Made by a program: the position numbers and the translations under genes. A stretch of DNA of 57,496 nucleotides from JAXDBW01 sp034678405. Its GTDB lineage: Bacteria > Patescibacteriota > Patescibacteriia > UBA10025 > JAHIVO01. The notes beneath the pieces were generated by a model that saw nothing but the letters and a program-made list of their open reading frames with translations, did no database searches and was not told where the DNA came from. The DNA lies in NCBI GenBank assembly GCA_034678405.1, contig JAXDBW010000046.1, positions 1 through 57,496 of the forward strand, given 5' to 3'. Of the stretch, positions 22,384 to 31,252 are shown one piece after another (position 1 is the stretch's first letter; each line of letters begins with the position of its first letter).

Positions 22384-23004
22384 ATGCTGACGCCTACTCG
22401 TCGACAGGAAAATAAATTATATGCTGATGGCTACACCGTCGTGGCTGGCGCGGATGAAGCCGGCCGGGGTGCCTGGGCGGGACCGATCGTAGCGGCCGCT
22501 GTGGTACTGCCCCAGCGAGGGCCTTTGTCTGGCATCCGCGAATCAAAGCAGCTCACCGCCCGAGCTCGAGAGCAGTGGTACGAGCGTATTTGTGATCTCG
22601 CCCTTGCCTACCAGATTGTCATGATTGCCGAGCGGGAGATTGATCGTGTGGGCATCGCTGAGGCAAACCGCGCAGCGTTGCGTCATGCGTTGACCGAGTT
22701 ATCTACAGCCCCCTCAGTTGCCCTGGTGGATGCCTTGCCGATCGGTGAGATGGATTTCCCGGTGCAATCAATTATCAAAGGTGATACTGCGGTGGTGAGC
22801 ATCGCGGCCGCCTCCATCCTCGCCAAAGTTGCTCGCGATCGATATATGATTGAGCTGCATCGTCAGTATCCGCGGTATGGGTTTGACCGGCATAAAGGCT
22901 ACGGCGCCGCAATCCACTATGAGCGGCTTCTCCAGTATGGGGTCAGTCCGGTGCATCGACGTAGTTTCCGTCCCATGGTTGATATGGTCGGACGCAGTAG
23001 ATGA
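22384..23004 (+). CDS. rnhB: Ribonuclease HII
   Basis: A 206-aa protein with the RNase HII signature VVAGADEAGRGAWAGPIVAAAV (DEAGRG holds the first Asp-Glu pair), then SIIKGDTAVVSIAAASILAKVARD and RYGFDRHKGYG. It cleaves RNA in RNA-DNA hybrids and at single ribonucleotides in DNA. Length is normal. The start follows a -10 box by 11 nt with no Shine-Dalgarno sequence, so the mRNA is probably almost leaderless. It is preceded by the candidate ncRNA. Confidence 0.95.
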   Translation: MLTPTRRQENKLYADGYTVVAGADEAGRGAWAGPIVAAAVVLPQRGPLSGIRESKQLTARAREQWYERICDLALAYQIVMIAEREIDRVGIAEANRAALRHALTELSTAPSVALVDALPIGEMDFPVQSIIKGDTAVVSIAAASILAKVARDRYMIELHRQYPRYGFDRHKGYGAAIHYERLLQYGVSPVHRRSFRPMVDMVGRSR

Positions 23005-23011
23005 TTTGTGA

Positions 23012-23017
23012 TATACT
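23012..23017 (+). promoter_or_regulatory. Extended -10 of the methyltransferase gene
   Basis: TGA-TATACT followed by 6 nt and ATG, so the expected start site is the A of the start codon. No good -35 is seen, consistent with an extended -10 promoter. Confidence 0.5.
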
Positions 23018-23023
23018 ACACAT

Positions 23024-23581
23024 ATGGTAGCTACACATACATCTGGATCATCATTTCTGCATCCCGAAAACATCCTGGCCAAAGCCGGACTCGTTGCGGG
23101 CAAAACTGTGGCTGACTTTGGCTGTGGGGGTGGGTATTTTGTCCTCGCCGCGTCCCGTATCGTCGGTGGTGACGGGACAGTGTATGGCGTCGACATACTG
23201 AAAGACGCGCTGTCCTCGCTCGAGAGCAAGGCCAAGATGTTTGGCCTGAGTAATATTACACCCGTTTGGTCAGATGCCGAACAGGTTGGCGCAGCCAAAG
23301 CCATCGCCAATCATTCTATTGATATGGTATTGCTGGTGCAATTGCTCTCCCAGACAACCAAGCATGATGCCGTTCTCGATGAGGTGACGAGAGTACTCAA
23401 GCCGCACGGTACGCTGGTGGTTGTAGACTGGCGCGAGCATAATCTGAAGATTGGCCCTGCAGCTGAGCAGCGCGTCTCGCCTGATGAGGTACGGCAGCTT
23501 GTTGAGCGTCACCAGTATTCATTCCGGCGGGACATCGAGGCTGGACCATATCATTTTGGCATGGTATTTGAGCGAGCGTAG
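23024..23581 (+). CDS. Class I SAM-dependent methyltransferase
   Basis: A 185-aa protein with motif I VADFGCGGGYFVLAAS (about 29-44), motif II VYGVDILKDALSSL (about 58-71), and a motif IV/post region IDMVLLVQLLSQ followed by VLKPHGTLVVVDW. This is the UbiE/arsenite-methyltransferase-like (Methyltransf_11/31) group. The substrate cannot be deduced; the C-terminal part is short. The promoter geometry indicates a leaderless mRNA. It lies between rnhB and yraN with no obvious functional link. Confidence 0.85.
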   Translation: MVATHTSGSSFLHPENILAKAGLVAGKTVADFGCGGGYFVLAASRIVGGDGTVYGVDILKDALSSLESKAKMFGLSNITPVWSDAEQVGAAKAIANHSIDMVLLVQLLSQTTKHDAVLDEVTRVLKPHGTLVVVDWREHNLKIGPAAEQRVSPDEVRQLVERHQYSFRRDIEAGPYHFGMVFERA

Positions 23582-23629
23582 GATCATTTCCTAATCATGA
23601 CCTTCCCCATCACTATCTGATGGGATTTT

Positions 23630-23974
23630 ATGTATCAGCCAAAACAATTGGGCAATACCGGGGAGGCGCAAGCGGTTCAGTTTCTCCGCGCTCGTGGGTA
23701 TTATATTCGGCACCGGCAATGGCACTGTCGGTGGGGCGAGATTGATATCGTCGCCTATGACCCCTCGAGCCGCACGCTGGTCTGCGTGGAGGTAAAATAC
23801 CGCCGCACGCGCGACAGCCAGGACGAGATGATCTCCTGGCGCCAGCGCCAGCGACTCGCGCGGGCCATCGCCGCGTATTGCCAAGCCCATGACTACTCTG
23901 GAGCCGTGCGGTGTGATCTCGTCGTGGTATTTCCCGAAGGCATTGATCAGACGCCTAATATTTTACTGCAGTGA
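23630..23974 (+). CDS. YraN/UPF0102-family nuclease-like protein
   Basis: A 114-aa protein with the UPF0102 pattern: LGNTGEAQAVQFLRARGY, WGEIDIVAYDPSS, LVCVEVKYRRT, and RCDLVVV. The D...ExK arrangement (GEIDIVAYD, VEVKYR) is the restriction-endonuclease-like catalytic core, as in Holliday-junction resolvases. YraN is often next to rnhB in bacterial genomes, and here it is one gene away, which supports a shared role in DNA or R-loop maintenance (inference). Full length. Confidence 0.9.
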   Translation: MYQPKQLGNTGEAQAVQFLRARGYYIRHRQWHCRWGEIDIVAYDPSSRTLVCVEVKYRRTRDSQDEMISWRQRQRLARAIAAYCQAHDYSGAVRCDLVVVFPEGIDQTPNILLQ

Positions 23975-23975
23975 C

Positions 23976-24004
23976 TTGCCAAAAAGTAGAAGTACCGCTA
24001 TACT
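23976..24004 (+). promoter_or_regulatory. Predicted promoter of nusA
   Basis: TTGCCA (23976-23981), 17-bp spacer, TATACT (23999-24004). The start would be near 24011. Confidence 0.65.
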
Positions 24005-24012
24005 CTGCCTAG

Positions 24013-24043
24013 AGACTAGTTATGTATATAACTGGTCTTTTTT
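24013..24043 (+). terminator. Attenuator-like terminator in the nusA leader
   Basis: AGACTAGTTAT-GTAT-ATAACTGGTCT hairpin followed by TTTTTT, located between the nusA promoter and its ATG. It would act on transcripts from this promoter and on read-through from yraN. NusA is known to stimulate pausing and intrinsic termination, so it may limit its own synthesis here. Confidence 0.65.
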
Positions 24044-24060
24044 AGCAGTAAATTATCACT

Positions 24061-25494
24061 ATGAAAACACCGGGAAACGACATACTGGAGGCAGCCAAGG
24101 TCATCTGCGAAGAGAAGCACATCTCTCTCGAATCAGTCATCGAGACTATCGAAGCAGCCCTTGCTGTCGCCTATCGTAAAGATTTTGGTGAAAAAAACCA
24201 AAATATTAAAGTCGAATTTAACCTGGAGGACGGATCCTCCCGGGTATTTGATGAAAAAACCGTCGTCAGCGACGAAAAGAAAGAGCTAACGGAGAAGCTA
24301 CTCGCAGAAAAGCAAGCCGCGGCTGAAGCTGCCGAAGCGGCCGCTGCAGCCGGCACTACCGAATCAACCGAAACTAAAACCGAGACAGCTCCTGCCGAGC
24401 CTGAGGAGTCAGAGGAAGAAGAGTTTGAGCGGTACAACCCCAAAACTGAAATTAGCGTTACCGAAGCCCAGGAGCTGAAAAAAGGCGCGAAAGAAGGCGA
24501 TGTCATCCGCACCGAGCTGGTGCCACCGGCCGCATATGGTCGTATGGCTGCTCAGACCGCCAAGCAGGTCATCATTCAGCGACTCAGGGAGGCAGAGCGG
24601 GATACTATATACAATGAGTTCAAGGATAAAGAAGGCGACGTCATCAATGGTACCATCCAGCGGATCGAGGGACGGATTGTCCTTATCGATCTCGGGCAAG
24701 CGACGGCCATCATGCCACCGGGTGAACAGGTGCCACACGAACGCTACACGCCAGGCCAACGACTGAAATTTTATGTCGTGGCCGTGAATACCACGCCGAA
24801 GGGTCCAGAGATCGTCCTCTCCCGAGCGCATCCCGAAATGGTACGCAAGCTGTTTACGCTGGAAGTGCCGGAAATTGGCAATGGGTCGGTAGAGATCAAA
24901 TCCATCGCTCGCGAAGCTGGCTCGCGGACAAAGATCGCTGTCTGGACTGATCAGAAAAATATTGATCCGGTCGGCTCATGTGTGGGTCAGCGCGGTTCTC
25001 GCGTTCAAACTATTATTTCCGAAATCGGGGGCGAAAAGATTGATATCATCGAGTGGGATGAAGATCCCGTCAAATTCATCACCAATGCCCTCTCCCCGGC
25101 CAAGGTGCTGAGCGTCACGACCAATGAAGAAGAAAAGACCGCTCTGGCTGAAGTGAAGGAAGATCAGCTCTCCCTCGCCATCGGCAAGGCCGGACAGAAC
25201 GTTCGCCTCTCAGCTAAGCTGAGTGGGTGGAAGATTGATATTGTCTCAGAGTCAGGTGAGAAGATCAGCGCCCAGAAAAAGGCAGAGAAGGAAGAAAAAA
25301 CCGAAACGTCCACAGACGCAGAAATGCCCGAGACATCTGATGCAGCCGAAACGACTGATGATGCTCCCGCTGCGGATGCTACTGCCGAGACTCCAGCTCA
25401 AGAAACTCCTACCGAGGAATCGACGACTGAATCAACACCCGAGACTCCAGCCGAGTCTGATGCCGCCTCCGCGGAAGAACCCAAAAAAGAATAA
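24061..25494 (+). CDS. nusA: Transcription termination/antitermination protein NusA
   Basis: A 477-aa protein with the NusA N-terminal RNAP-binding domain (ILEAAKVICEEKHISLESVI, AALAVAYRKDFG), S1 domain (INGTIQRIEGRIVLIDLGQA, about 190-215) and two KH domains (DPVGSCVGQRGSRVQTIISE; LAIGKAGQNVRLSAKLSGW). Two low-complexity additions are notable: an Ala/Glu/Thr-rich insertion (about residues 80-125) within the N-terminal domain, and an acidic Thr/Glu/Pro/Ala tail from about 405. A terminator hairpin lies in its leader, suggesting autoregulation. rimP and infB, common neighbours, are not adjacent here. Confidence 0.95.
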   Translation: MKTPGNDILEAAKVICEEKHISLESVIETIEAALAVAYRKDFGEKNQNIKVEFNLEDGSSRVFDEKTVVSDEKKELTEKLLAEKQAAAEAAEAAAAAGTTESTETKTETAPAEPEESEEEEFERYNPKTEISVTEAQELKKGAKEGDVIRTELVPPAAYGRMAAQTAKQVIIQRLREAERDTIYNEFKDKEGDVINGTIQRIEGRIVLIDLGQATAIMPPGEQVPHERYTPGQRLKFYVVAVNTTPKGPEIVLSRAHPEMVRKLFTLEVPEIGNGSVEIKSIAREAGSRTKIAVWTDQKNIDPVGSCVGQRGSRVQTIISEIGGEKIDIIEWDEDPVKFITNALSPAKVLSVTTNEEEKTALAEVKEDQLSLAIGKAGQNVRLSAKLSGWKIDIVSESGEKISAQKKAEKEEKTETSTDAEMPETSDAAETTDDAPAADATAETPAQETPTEESTTESTPETPAESDAASAEEPKKE

Positions 25495-25527
25495 CAACCT
25501 TATCACTAATCATACATACTACATACT

Positions 25528-27522
25528 ATGTCTAGTGCTCTCATCATCGCCCTCGTAGCTGCAGTCGCAGCCATTCTCTATGGGCTCGCCCTCGCTCGGT
25601 GGATTACCCGCCAGCCCGCTGGCTCTGACCGGATGCAGGAAATCGCCAAGGCGATCCAGCAAGGCGCGAAAGCATATCTCAACCGTCAGACCCGCACCGT
25701 CAGCATGATCGCGGTGGTTGTCTTTGCCCTGCTCTGGTGGCTCCTGGATATCCAAACCGCCGTTGGGTTTATTGTCGGTGCGGTATTTTCCGCCGCCGCA
25801 GGGTACATCGGCATGAATATTTCTGTCCGGGCAAATGTCCGCACGGCTGAAGCCGCGAAGCATGGGACCGGCCCTGCTCTGGGGATAGCCGCACGTGGTG
25901 GTGCGGTGACTGGGTTACTGGTTGTCGGTCTCGGGTTGCTCGGTGTCGCCGGGTACTATGCCCTGACCGAAGATGTCTCGGCCCTGGTCGGTCTGGGATT
26001 CGGCGGTAGCCTTATTTCTATCTTCGCTCGGCTGGGTGGTGGTATCTATACCAAAGCGGCTGATGTCGGGGCCGATCTCGTCGGCAAGGTGGAAGCTGGT
26101 ATCCCCGAGGACGACCCCCGTAATCCAGCGGTGATTGCTGATAATGTCGGGGATAATGTGGGTGACTGCGCTGGTATGGCGGCCGACCTTTTCGAAACGT
26201 ACGCCGTGACCGCGGTAGCCGCGATGTTACTCGGGTCACTGACCTTTACGAATTTTGACAACGCTCTCCTCTTCCCGCTCGTGATTGGTGGACTGTCAAT
26301 CATTAGTTCTATCATTGGCGTCCTCTTCATCCGCCTCGGTGCCAAACAGCGCATCATGGGCGCTCTGTACAAAGGATTTGCCGTATCCGGCATCCTCTCA
26401 GCCATTGCTTTCTACCCCATTACTAACTGGTTGATGGCAGATAATGGCCGATATGAGACTATGAGCCTCTATCTCGCTGCCCTGATTGGCCTCGTCGTGA
26501 CTGGTTTGATTGTGGTGATTACTGAATACTATACCTCCACGAAATATCGTCCGGTTCGCGACATTGCCAAGAGTTCAGAAACCGGCCACGGAACGAATAT
26601 TATTACCGGTCTGGCCGTGAGCATGAAATCAACCGCTCTGCCCGTGATCGTGATTGCCGCGGGCATCCTTGCCGCCTTTGGTCTGGCTGATATCTATGGG
26701 GTGGCGATTGCGGTGATGAGCATGCTGTCTCTGGCTGGCATTATTGTCACGATTGATTCGTTTGGTCCGATTACCGATAACGCCGGAGGGATTGCGGAAA
26801 TGTCAGAGCTCCCAGAGGATGTCCGGACGGTCACTGACGCCTTGGATGCAGTGGGCAATACGACCAAAGCCATTACCAAAGGCTATGCCATTGGTTCGGC
26901 CGGTCTTGCTGCCATCGTTCTCTTCGCTTCATACATTGAAGACCTCGCTGCCCAGCATAAATTTTTCGATTTCGCGCTCAGCGATCCGAAGGTGCTGGTC
27001 GGACTCTTCATCGGTGGGTTGCTGCCGTATTTCTTCGGCGCTCAGGCGATGGAAGCCGTCGGGAAAGTCGCCGGATTCGTGGTCAATGAAGTCCGTCGCC
27101 AATTCAAAGAAAAGCCCGGCATCATGCAGGGCACTGAAAAGCCTGACTATGCTCGCACTGTCGACATCGTCACCAAAGGCGCCATCAGACAAATGATCGT
27201 CCCCGCCCTTACCCCAGTGCTCGCTCCGATTCTCGTCGGTTGGCTCCTCGGCCCCGTTGCCCTCGGTGGGCTGCTGGTCGGGAGCATCGTGACTGGCATC
27301 TTCGTCGCTATCTCGATGACCACCGGTGGCGCCGCGTGGGATAATGCGAAGAAATACATCGAAGAAGGCAACCATGGTGGCAAGGGCTCTGACGCCCATG
27401 CCGCGGCAGTGACAGGCGACACCGTCGGCGATCCGTACAAGGATACCGCCGGCCCGGCTATCAATCCGATGATCAAAATTCTGAATATTGTGGCCCTCCT
27501 GATCATCGGCGTCATTATCTAG
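25528..27522 (+). CDS. hppA: K+-independent membrane-bound proton-pumping pyrophosphatase
   Basis: A 664-aa protein with about 15-16 membrane helices. The active-site blocks GGGIYTKAADVGADLVGKVE, DNVGDNVGDCAGMAADLFE and GDTVGDPYKDTAGPAINPM carry the Asp/Lys residues for Mg-PPi. The diagnostic GNTTKAITKG has Lys where K+-dependent enzymes have Ala, so a K+-independent H+ pump is predicted. It couples PPi hydrolysis to an ion gradient, useful in an energy-limited cell. The gene starts the long plus-strand run to 37415, 8 nt before the first acyltransferase. Confidence 0.96.
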   Translation: MSSALIIALVAAVAAILYGLALARWITRQPAGSDRMQEIAKAIQQGAKAYLNRQTRTVSMIAVVVFALLWWLLDIQTAVGFIVGAVFSAAAGYIGMNISVRANVRTAEAAKHGTGPALGIAARGGAVTGLLVVGLGLLGVAGYYALTEDVSALVGLGFGGSLISIFARLGGGIYTKAADVGADLVGKVEAGIPEDDPRNPAVIADNVGDNVGDCAGMAADLFETYAVTAVAAMLLGSLTFTNFDNALLFPLVIGGLSIISSIIGVLFIRLGAKQRIMGALYKGFAVSGILSAIAFYPITNWLMADNGRYETMSLYLAALIGLVVTGLIVVITEYYTSTKYRPVRDIAKSSETGHGTNIITGLAVSMKSTALPVIVIAAGILAAFGLADIYGVAIAVMSMLSLAGIIVTIDSFGPITDNAGGIAEMSELPEDVRTVTDALDAVGNTTKAITKGYAIGSAGLAAIVLFASYIEDLAAQHKFFDFALSDPKVLVGLFIGGLLPYFFGAQAMEAVGKVAGFVVNEVRRQFKEKPGIMQGTEKPDYARTVDIVTKGAIRQMIVPALTPVLAPILVGWLLGPVALGGLLVGSIVTGIFVAISMTTGGAAWDNAKKYIEEGNHGGKGSDAHAAAVTGDTVGDPYKDTAGPAINPMIKILNIVALLIIGVII

Positions 27523-27529
27523 ACATCCC

Positions 27530-28171
27530 ATGTACCACCTGTTCATGCGCATCCTCGGTCGGTTAGCGCGACTGAAAGTCAAGCAGGTTTCAGGTACCGA
27601 ACACATTCCCAAAACCTCACCGGTTATCTTCGCGGCTAACCACGTGGGGTTTTTTGATGCGCCCGCTCTCGCCGCCTCAGTCTACGCCGTCCGTCCAAAC
27701 GTTATCCATTTCCTCACCTATGATCTAATGTGGCGATTGTGGGGCGGCCCTTTCGCTACTCGGACTATGGGCATGGTGCGTCTCCATCCCCGCGACGCGG
27801 CTGGTTCATTGCAGCAGATGATCGAAATCGTCCAAGCCGGCAAGGTGGCCGCTATCTTCCCTGAGGGTTCACGTAATCCTCATCCTGAGTCGCTCCTCGT
27901 CGGCAAGACGGGTGTTGCCCGTATGGCTCTCGCGACCGGCGCGCCAGTGATACCAGTTGGCATATACAATGCCACCGGGCGTACGATTGGCCAGGCGTTT
28001 GCCAGTTTTCTCAAGCCGGATAAACAGATTCGGGTGGTATTTGGTCAGCCGATTGATCTCGGCCAATTCCAGAATCAACCGATTACCCGTGAGCTGTTGC
28101 ATCAAGTGACGGATGTTGTCATGCGTGACATCGCCCAGCTTTCGCACACCCACTATACCCGATCCGCATGA
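27530..28171 (+). CDS. PlsC-like 1-acylglycerol-3-phosphate acyltransferase (first copy)
   Basis: A 213-aa protein with the acyltransferase motif NHVGFFD (NHX4D, about residues 36-42), the phosphate-binding motif FPEGSRNPHPE (about 109-119) and the conserved GAPVIPVGIY. The family transfers acyl groups to glycerol-phosphate backbones to make phosphatidic acid. It is membrane-associated without a clear long TM helix. The end overlaps the second acyltransferase by 4 bp (ATGA). It is the first gene of a lipid-gene run. Confidence 0.92.
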   Translation: MYHLFMRILGRLARLKVKQVSGTEHIPKTSPVIFAANHVGFFDAPALAASVYAVRPNVIHFLTYDLMWRLWGGPFATRTMGMVRLHPRDAAGSLQQMIEIVQAGKVAAIFPEGSRNPHPESLLVGKTGVARMALATGAPVIPVGIYNATGRTIGQAFASFLKPDKQIRVVFGQPIDLGQFQNQPITRELLHQVTDVVMRDIAQLSHTHYTRSA

Positions 28172-28836
28172 GCCAAGTATATCCCATTTCTCGTAAGTTA
28201 CTATTTCCCCTTATCCGTTTTTTTGTGAAGCGGGTAACCGGCTGGGAACATCTACCCGCGGCAGGACCCTACGTCATCGCTTCTAAGCACCTCGGTCCTT
28301 TGGACGCCTTTTTTATTTATGCCGAAATTGTGCCGCGGATAAATGAAAAAGTCCATTTCATGGCCAATAATGCCAAATGGGGTTGGTTTTGGGAAAAGGT
28401 GGTGTCCGAACAATGGGCTGGGACAATCCCGTATTATCACAAAAATCCCCGGCTCAGCCTACAAATCGCGGATACATACCTGAAACAGGGACACGTCATC
28501 GGCATTTTCCCTGAGGGTATCCTCCAGGAGTATGACGAGCATCGCCGTCGAGCCAAAACCGGCGCCGCGCGGCTCGCTATCTGGAACCACGTCCCGATTG
28601 TGCCGATCGGTCTAATGCACGACGTCACTGTTCGCCCTGATTTGCCGCGGATGCAGCGTCGCCGTCAGGTAATACGGAATATGCTGTACAATCCGCACGC
28701 TCTGGAAATTCACATCGGACCCGCCTTTACGCTTGAGCGGTATTATGATCAACCATTGACGCGCGAGCTGCTGCAAAACGCTACAAATGATATAATGGAT
28801 CATATCGACGAGCGTAGTCGCATAAATCGTAAATAA
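28168..28836 (+). CDS. PlsC-like acyltransferase (second copy)
   Basis: A 222-aa paralogue-like protein in which the first motif is KHLGPLD (the His-Asp pair kept, the usual Asn replaced by Lys) and the second is FPEGILQEYDEHRRR. HVPIVPIGLMHDVTVRP matches block IV. The second motif is less standard than in its neighbour, so the two enzymes may act at different positions or on different acceptors. Translationally coupled to the first copy and 9 nt before the PaaK-like gene. Confidence 0.9.
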   Translation: MSQVYPISRKLLFPLIRFFVKRVTGWEHLPAAGPYVIASKHLGPLDAFFIYAEIVPRINEKVHFMANNAKWGWFWEKVVSEQWAGTIPYYHKNPRLSLQIADTYLKQGHVIGIFPEGILQEYDEHRRRAKTGAARLAIWNHVPIVPIGLMHDVTVRPDLPRMQRRRQVIRNMLYNPHALEIHIGPAFTLERYYDQPLTRELLQNATNDIMDHIDERSRINRK

Positions 28837-28845
28837 GCATAGCCT

Positions 28846-30303
28846 ATGGCAATTGATTGGAAAGATTTATCCCATCGTTCACGCGGTGATATAAAAATAT
28901 TACAAAACGCTCGGTTGGCGCATTTCATGAAGCATGAGCTGCCCTACTCGCCGTTTTATCGAGAGTTATTTAAGCAGCATCATATCGCGTTTGATAGCAT
29001 CCGGACCATTGAGGATCTCCATCACATTCCGTTCACTACCAAGGCAGACATCGCGCCGACGCCAGAGGATGGGGCTAAGCCTAGAGCGTTTATGCTCCAG
29101 CCTGATGAAGCGATGATTAAAAAATACGCTCCCAAGTCTCTCCTGGTAAAGGTTGTTTGGGGCAAGCTGACCGGCAAGGATGTGAAGCGGGAGCTGGAGA
29201 AATTATACAAACCTATCCATCTGCACTTCACCACCGGTCGGAGCGCGTTGCCGACACCGTTTGGCTATACGGCGTCAGATATTGATTTGCTAAAAGAAGC
29301 AGGCGAGCGGATGTTTGATGTAGCCAACGTCGACCGAAGTCAGATCGCGGTCAATGCATTCCCGTACGCGCCGCATTTGGCGTTTTGGCAGGCATACAAC
29401 GCCCTGGTCACACTCGGCATTACGTCTGTCCAGACGGGTGGTGGCAAGGTGATGGGGTCGCAGAAAATAATGGATGCCCTCGAGCGGATGAAGGCTGGCA
29501 TTTTCATCTGCATCCCGGGGTATGGCTATCACCTCCTGCGTGAAGCAGTCAAGCAGGGGCGTGATTTCTCCGGAGTGAAGACGGTTATCACTGGTGGCGA
29601 ACGAGCCAGCGTGGGGCTGCGGGCGAAGGTGAAAGAAATGTTGTCTGAATTGGGGGCGACCGACGTGCGGTTTCTCAGCACCTACGCCTTTACGGAGGCG
29701 AAGACCGCGTGGATCCAATGTCATGAGAAATCGGGATACCACCTCTATCCTGACCTGGGACTCTTTGAAGTGGTGGACAAGGATGGCAAACAGGTGCCGG
29801 ATGGGCAGCCGGGTGAACTGGTATACACGTCGCTGGGATGGCGCGGCTCTGTCGTCGTCCGCTATCGAACCGGTGACATGACGGAGGGAATCGAGTATGG
29901 CCCCTGTGAACACTGTGGGCGGACCGTGCCCCGGATCCGGATGGATATCCAGCGAAATACCGAGATTAAAGAATTTCATTTGACAAAGCTGAAGGGTGAG
30001 CTCGTCAACCTCAACGATTTTTATCCCTTGCTCTCGGGCATGCCGGAGATTGAGGAGTGGCAAGTCGAGATTGGCAAAAAAGATAACGATCCCCACGGAC
30101 TCGATGAAATTACACTCTATATCACGCCAAAGAAGGGGATTGCTTTTACTGATGTTGAGGCCAAGGCAAGACAGATGGTGCACAATCACATCTTTGTTTC
30201 TGCCAAGATAGTCGAGAAGCCGCTGGATGAGCTCCTCCGGATGCTCGGCATGGAAACCGAGCTGAAGGAGAAACGCATCGTCGACAATCGACCGAAGGAT
30301 TAG
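28846..30303 (+). CDS. PaaK-like adenylate-forming (acyl-CoA ligase family) enzyme
   Basis: A 485-aa member of the phenylacetate-CoA ligase-like superfamily: N-terminal ARLAHFMKHELPYSPFYREL and FTTKADI, phosphate-binding HLHFTTGRSALPTPFGYT (about 125-142), VITGGERAS, and YRTGDMTEG in the AMP-binding core. GPCEHCGRTVPRI is the small Cys-containing motif typical of PaaK. Such enzymes activate carboxylic acids with ATP. The substrate is unknown. Its place between acyltransferases and a patatin suggests a fatty or other lipid acid (inference). Confidence 0.88.
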   Translation: MAIDWKDLSHRSRGDIKILQNARLAHFMKHELPYSPFYRELFKQHHIAFDSIRTIEDLHHIPFTTKADIAPTPEDGAKPRAFMLQPDEAMIKKYAPKSLLVKVVWGKLTGKDVKRELEKLYKPIHLHFTTGRSALPTPFGYTASDIDLLKEAGERMFDVANVDRSQIAVNAFPYAPHLAFWQAYNALVTLGITSVQTGGGKVMGSQKIMDALERMKAGIFICIPGYGYHLLREAVKQGRDFSGVKTVITGGERASVGLRAKVKEMLSELGATDVRFLSTYAFTEAKTAWIQCHEKSGYHLYPDLGLFEVVDKDGKQVPDGQPGELVYTSLGWRGSVVVRYRTGDMTEGIEYGPCEHCGRTVPRIRMDIQRNTEIKEFHLTKLKGELVNLNDFYPLLSGMPEIEEWQVEIGKKDNDPHGLDEITLYITPKKGIAFTDVEAKARQMVHNHIFVSAKIVEKPLDELLRMLGMETELKEKRIVDNRPKD

Positions 30304-30304
30304 T

Positions 30305-31186
30305 ATGGAGCGGGATATTGTCCTCATCCTAGAGGGTGGGACTATGCTTGGGGTGTATGGCGCCGGAGTGGTGACGGCGCTTGAGGAAGCTGATTGGTAT
30401 CATCGTATCTACAGTATATATTCAGTATCAGCCGGGGCGCATAACGCGGCGTACTTTTTGGCACAGCAAACCCGGCTTGGGTCCCGGATTTACTATGAGG
30501 ATCTGGTCTCGGATGCCTTTATCCAAAAGAAAAACTTCATTCCATTCGTCAAACGGGGCCTGACGCAGCGGTGGCACCCTCATCGCGAGCTGCTGCCAGT
30601 AGTGGACCTCGATTACCTCGAGTATGTCGAACGCAATGAAAAGGCACTGGATATTGATAAACTGCGGCAGCAGCAGATTCCCTGGTATGTCCGTGTGTTT
30701 AACGTTGACAGCCTGGACTGGGAGTATCTCGACGGCACGATTGATCCGATCATGACTATGAAGGCATCAGCAGCACTGATGCCACTCTATCCCCGCCCGG
30801 TCGGTGTCAGTGGCAAGCAGTATATTGATGGAAGCCTGATTCGTTCTCGTGACTTCCTGCGGATCATCGAGCGGCACCACGACAAACGGATACTATATGT
30901 CCGAAATGTTCCGCAATCCTTTCTCCGCACTGCCGCCCAAATCCCTCCCCGCCTGTTTGACACTCTCTATACTGGTTTGATTTGGTCATGGGCACTGGCA
31001 TGGAAAAAGATGCGTCAGACATTTGCCATGCCACATCGCAGGGAGATCGAGCGATATCCGCATGTTACATTGCTGCAGAATACCCTGCCATATAGCTCAA
31101 ATGAGACGCGAAGCGAGGCGTTGCAGGAGGTGTATGCTCGTGGCATCAGCGATATGCGGCAGGCGATCCCACTGCTGGCCCATTAG
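30305..31186 (+). CDS. Patatin-like phospholipase
   Basis: A 293-aa protein with the oxyanion region LILEGGTMLGVYGAGVVTAL (residues 7-26), the nucleophile elbow YSVSAGAHNAA (the usual GxSxG has Ser at the first position) and the dyad motif YIDGSLIRS. The Ser-Asp dyad is therefore intact. Family members hydrolyse acyl esters of phospholipids. No signal peptide is seen, so it acts in the cytoplasm or at the inner face unless exported otherwise. Its start is 1 nt after the PaaK-like stop, indicating coupled translation. Confidence 0.88.
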   Translation: MERDIVLILEGGTMLGVYGAGVVTALEEADWYHRIYSIYSVSAGAHNAAYFLAQQTRLGSRIYYEDLVSDAFIQKKNFIPFVKRGLTQRWHPHRELLPVVDLDYLEYVERNEKALDIDKLRQQQIPWYVRVFNVDSLDWEYLDGTIDPIMTMKASAALMPLYPRPVGVSGKQYIDGSLIRSRDFLRIIERHHDKRILYVRNVPQSFLRTAAQIPPRLFDTLYTGLIWSWALAWKKMRQTFAMPHRREIERYPHVTLLQNTLPYSSNETRSEALQEVYARGISDMRQAIPLLAH

Positions 31187-31252
31187 CAAGCCATTTCGGC
31201 CTTGAAAAATAGCTATAATCTGGTACACTACACGGTACGAGATGTATTTTTC

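Noticed and set aside
29290..30327. 345-aa ORF opposite the PaaK-like gene
   Set aside because: Antisense shadow; the plus-strand frame has full PaaK motifs and coupled neighbours.
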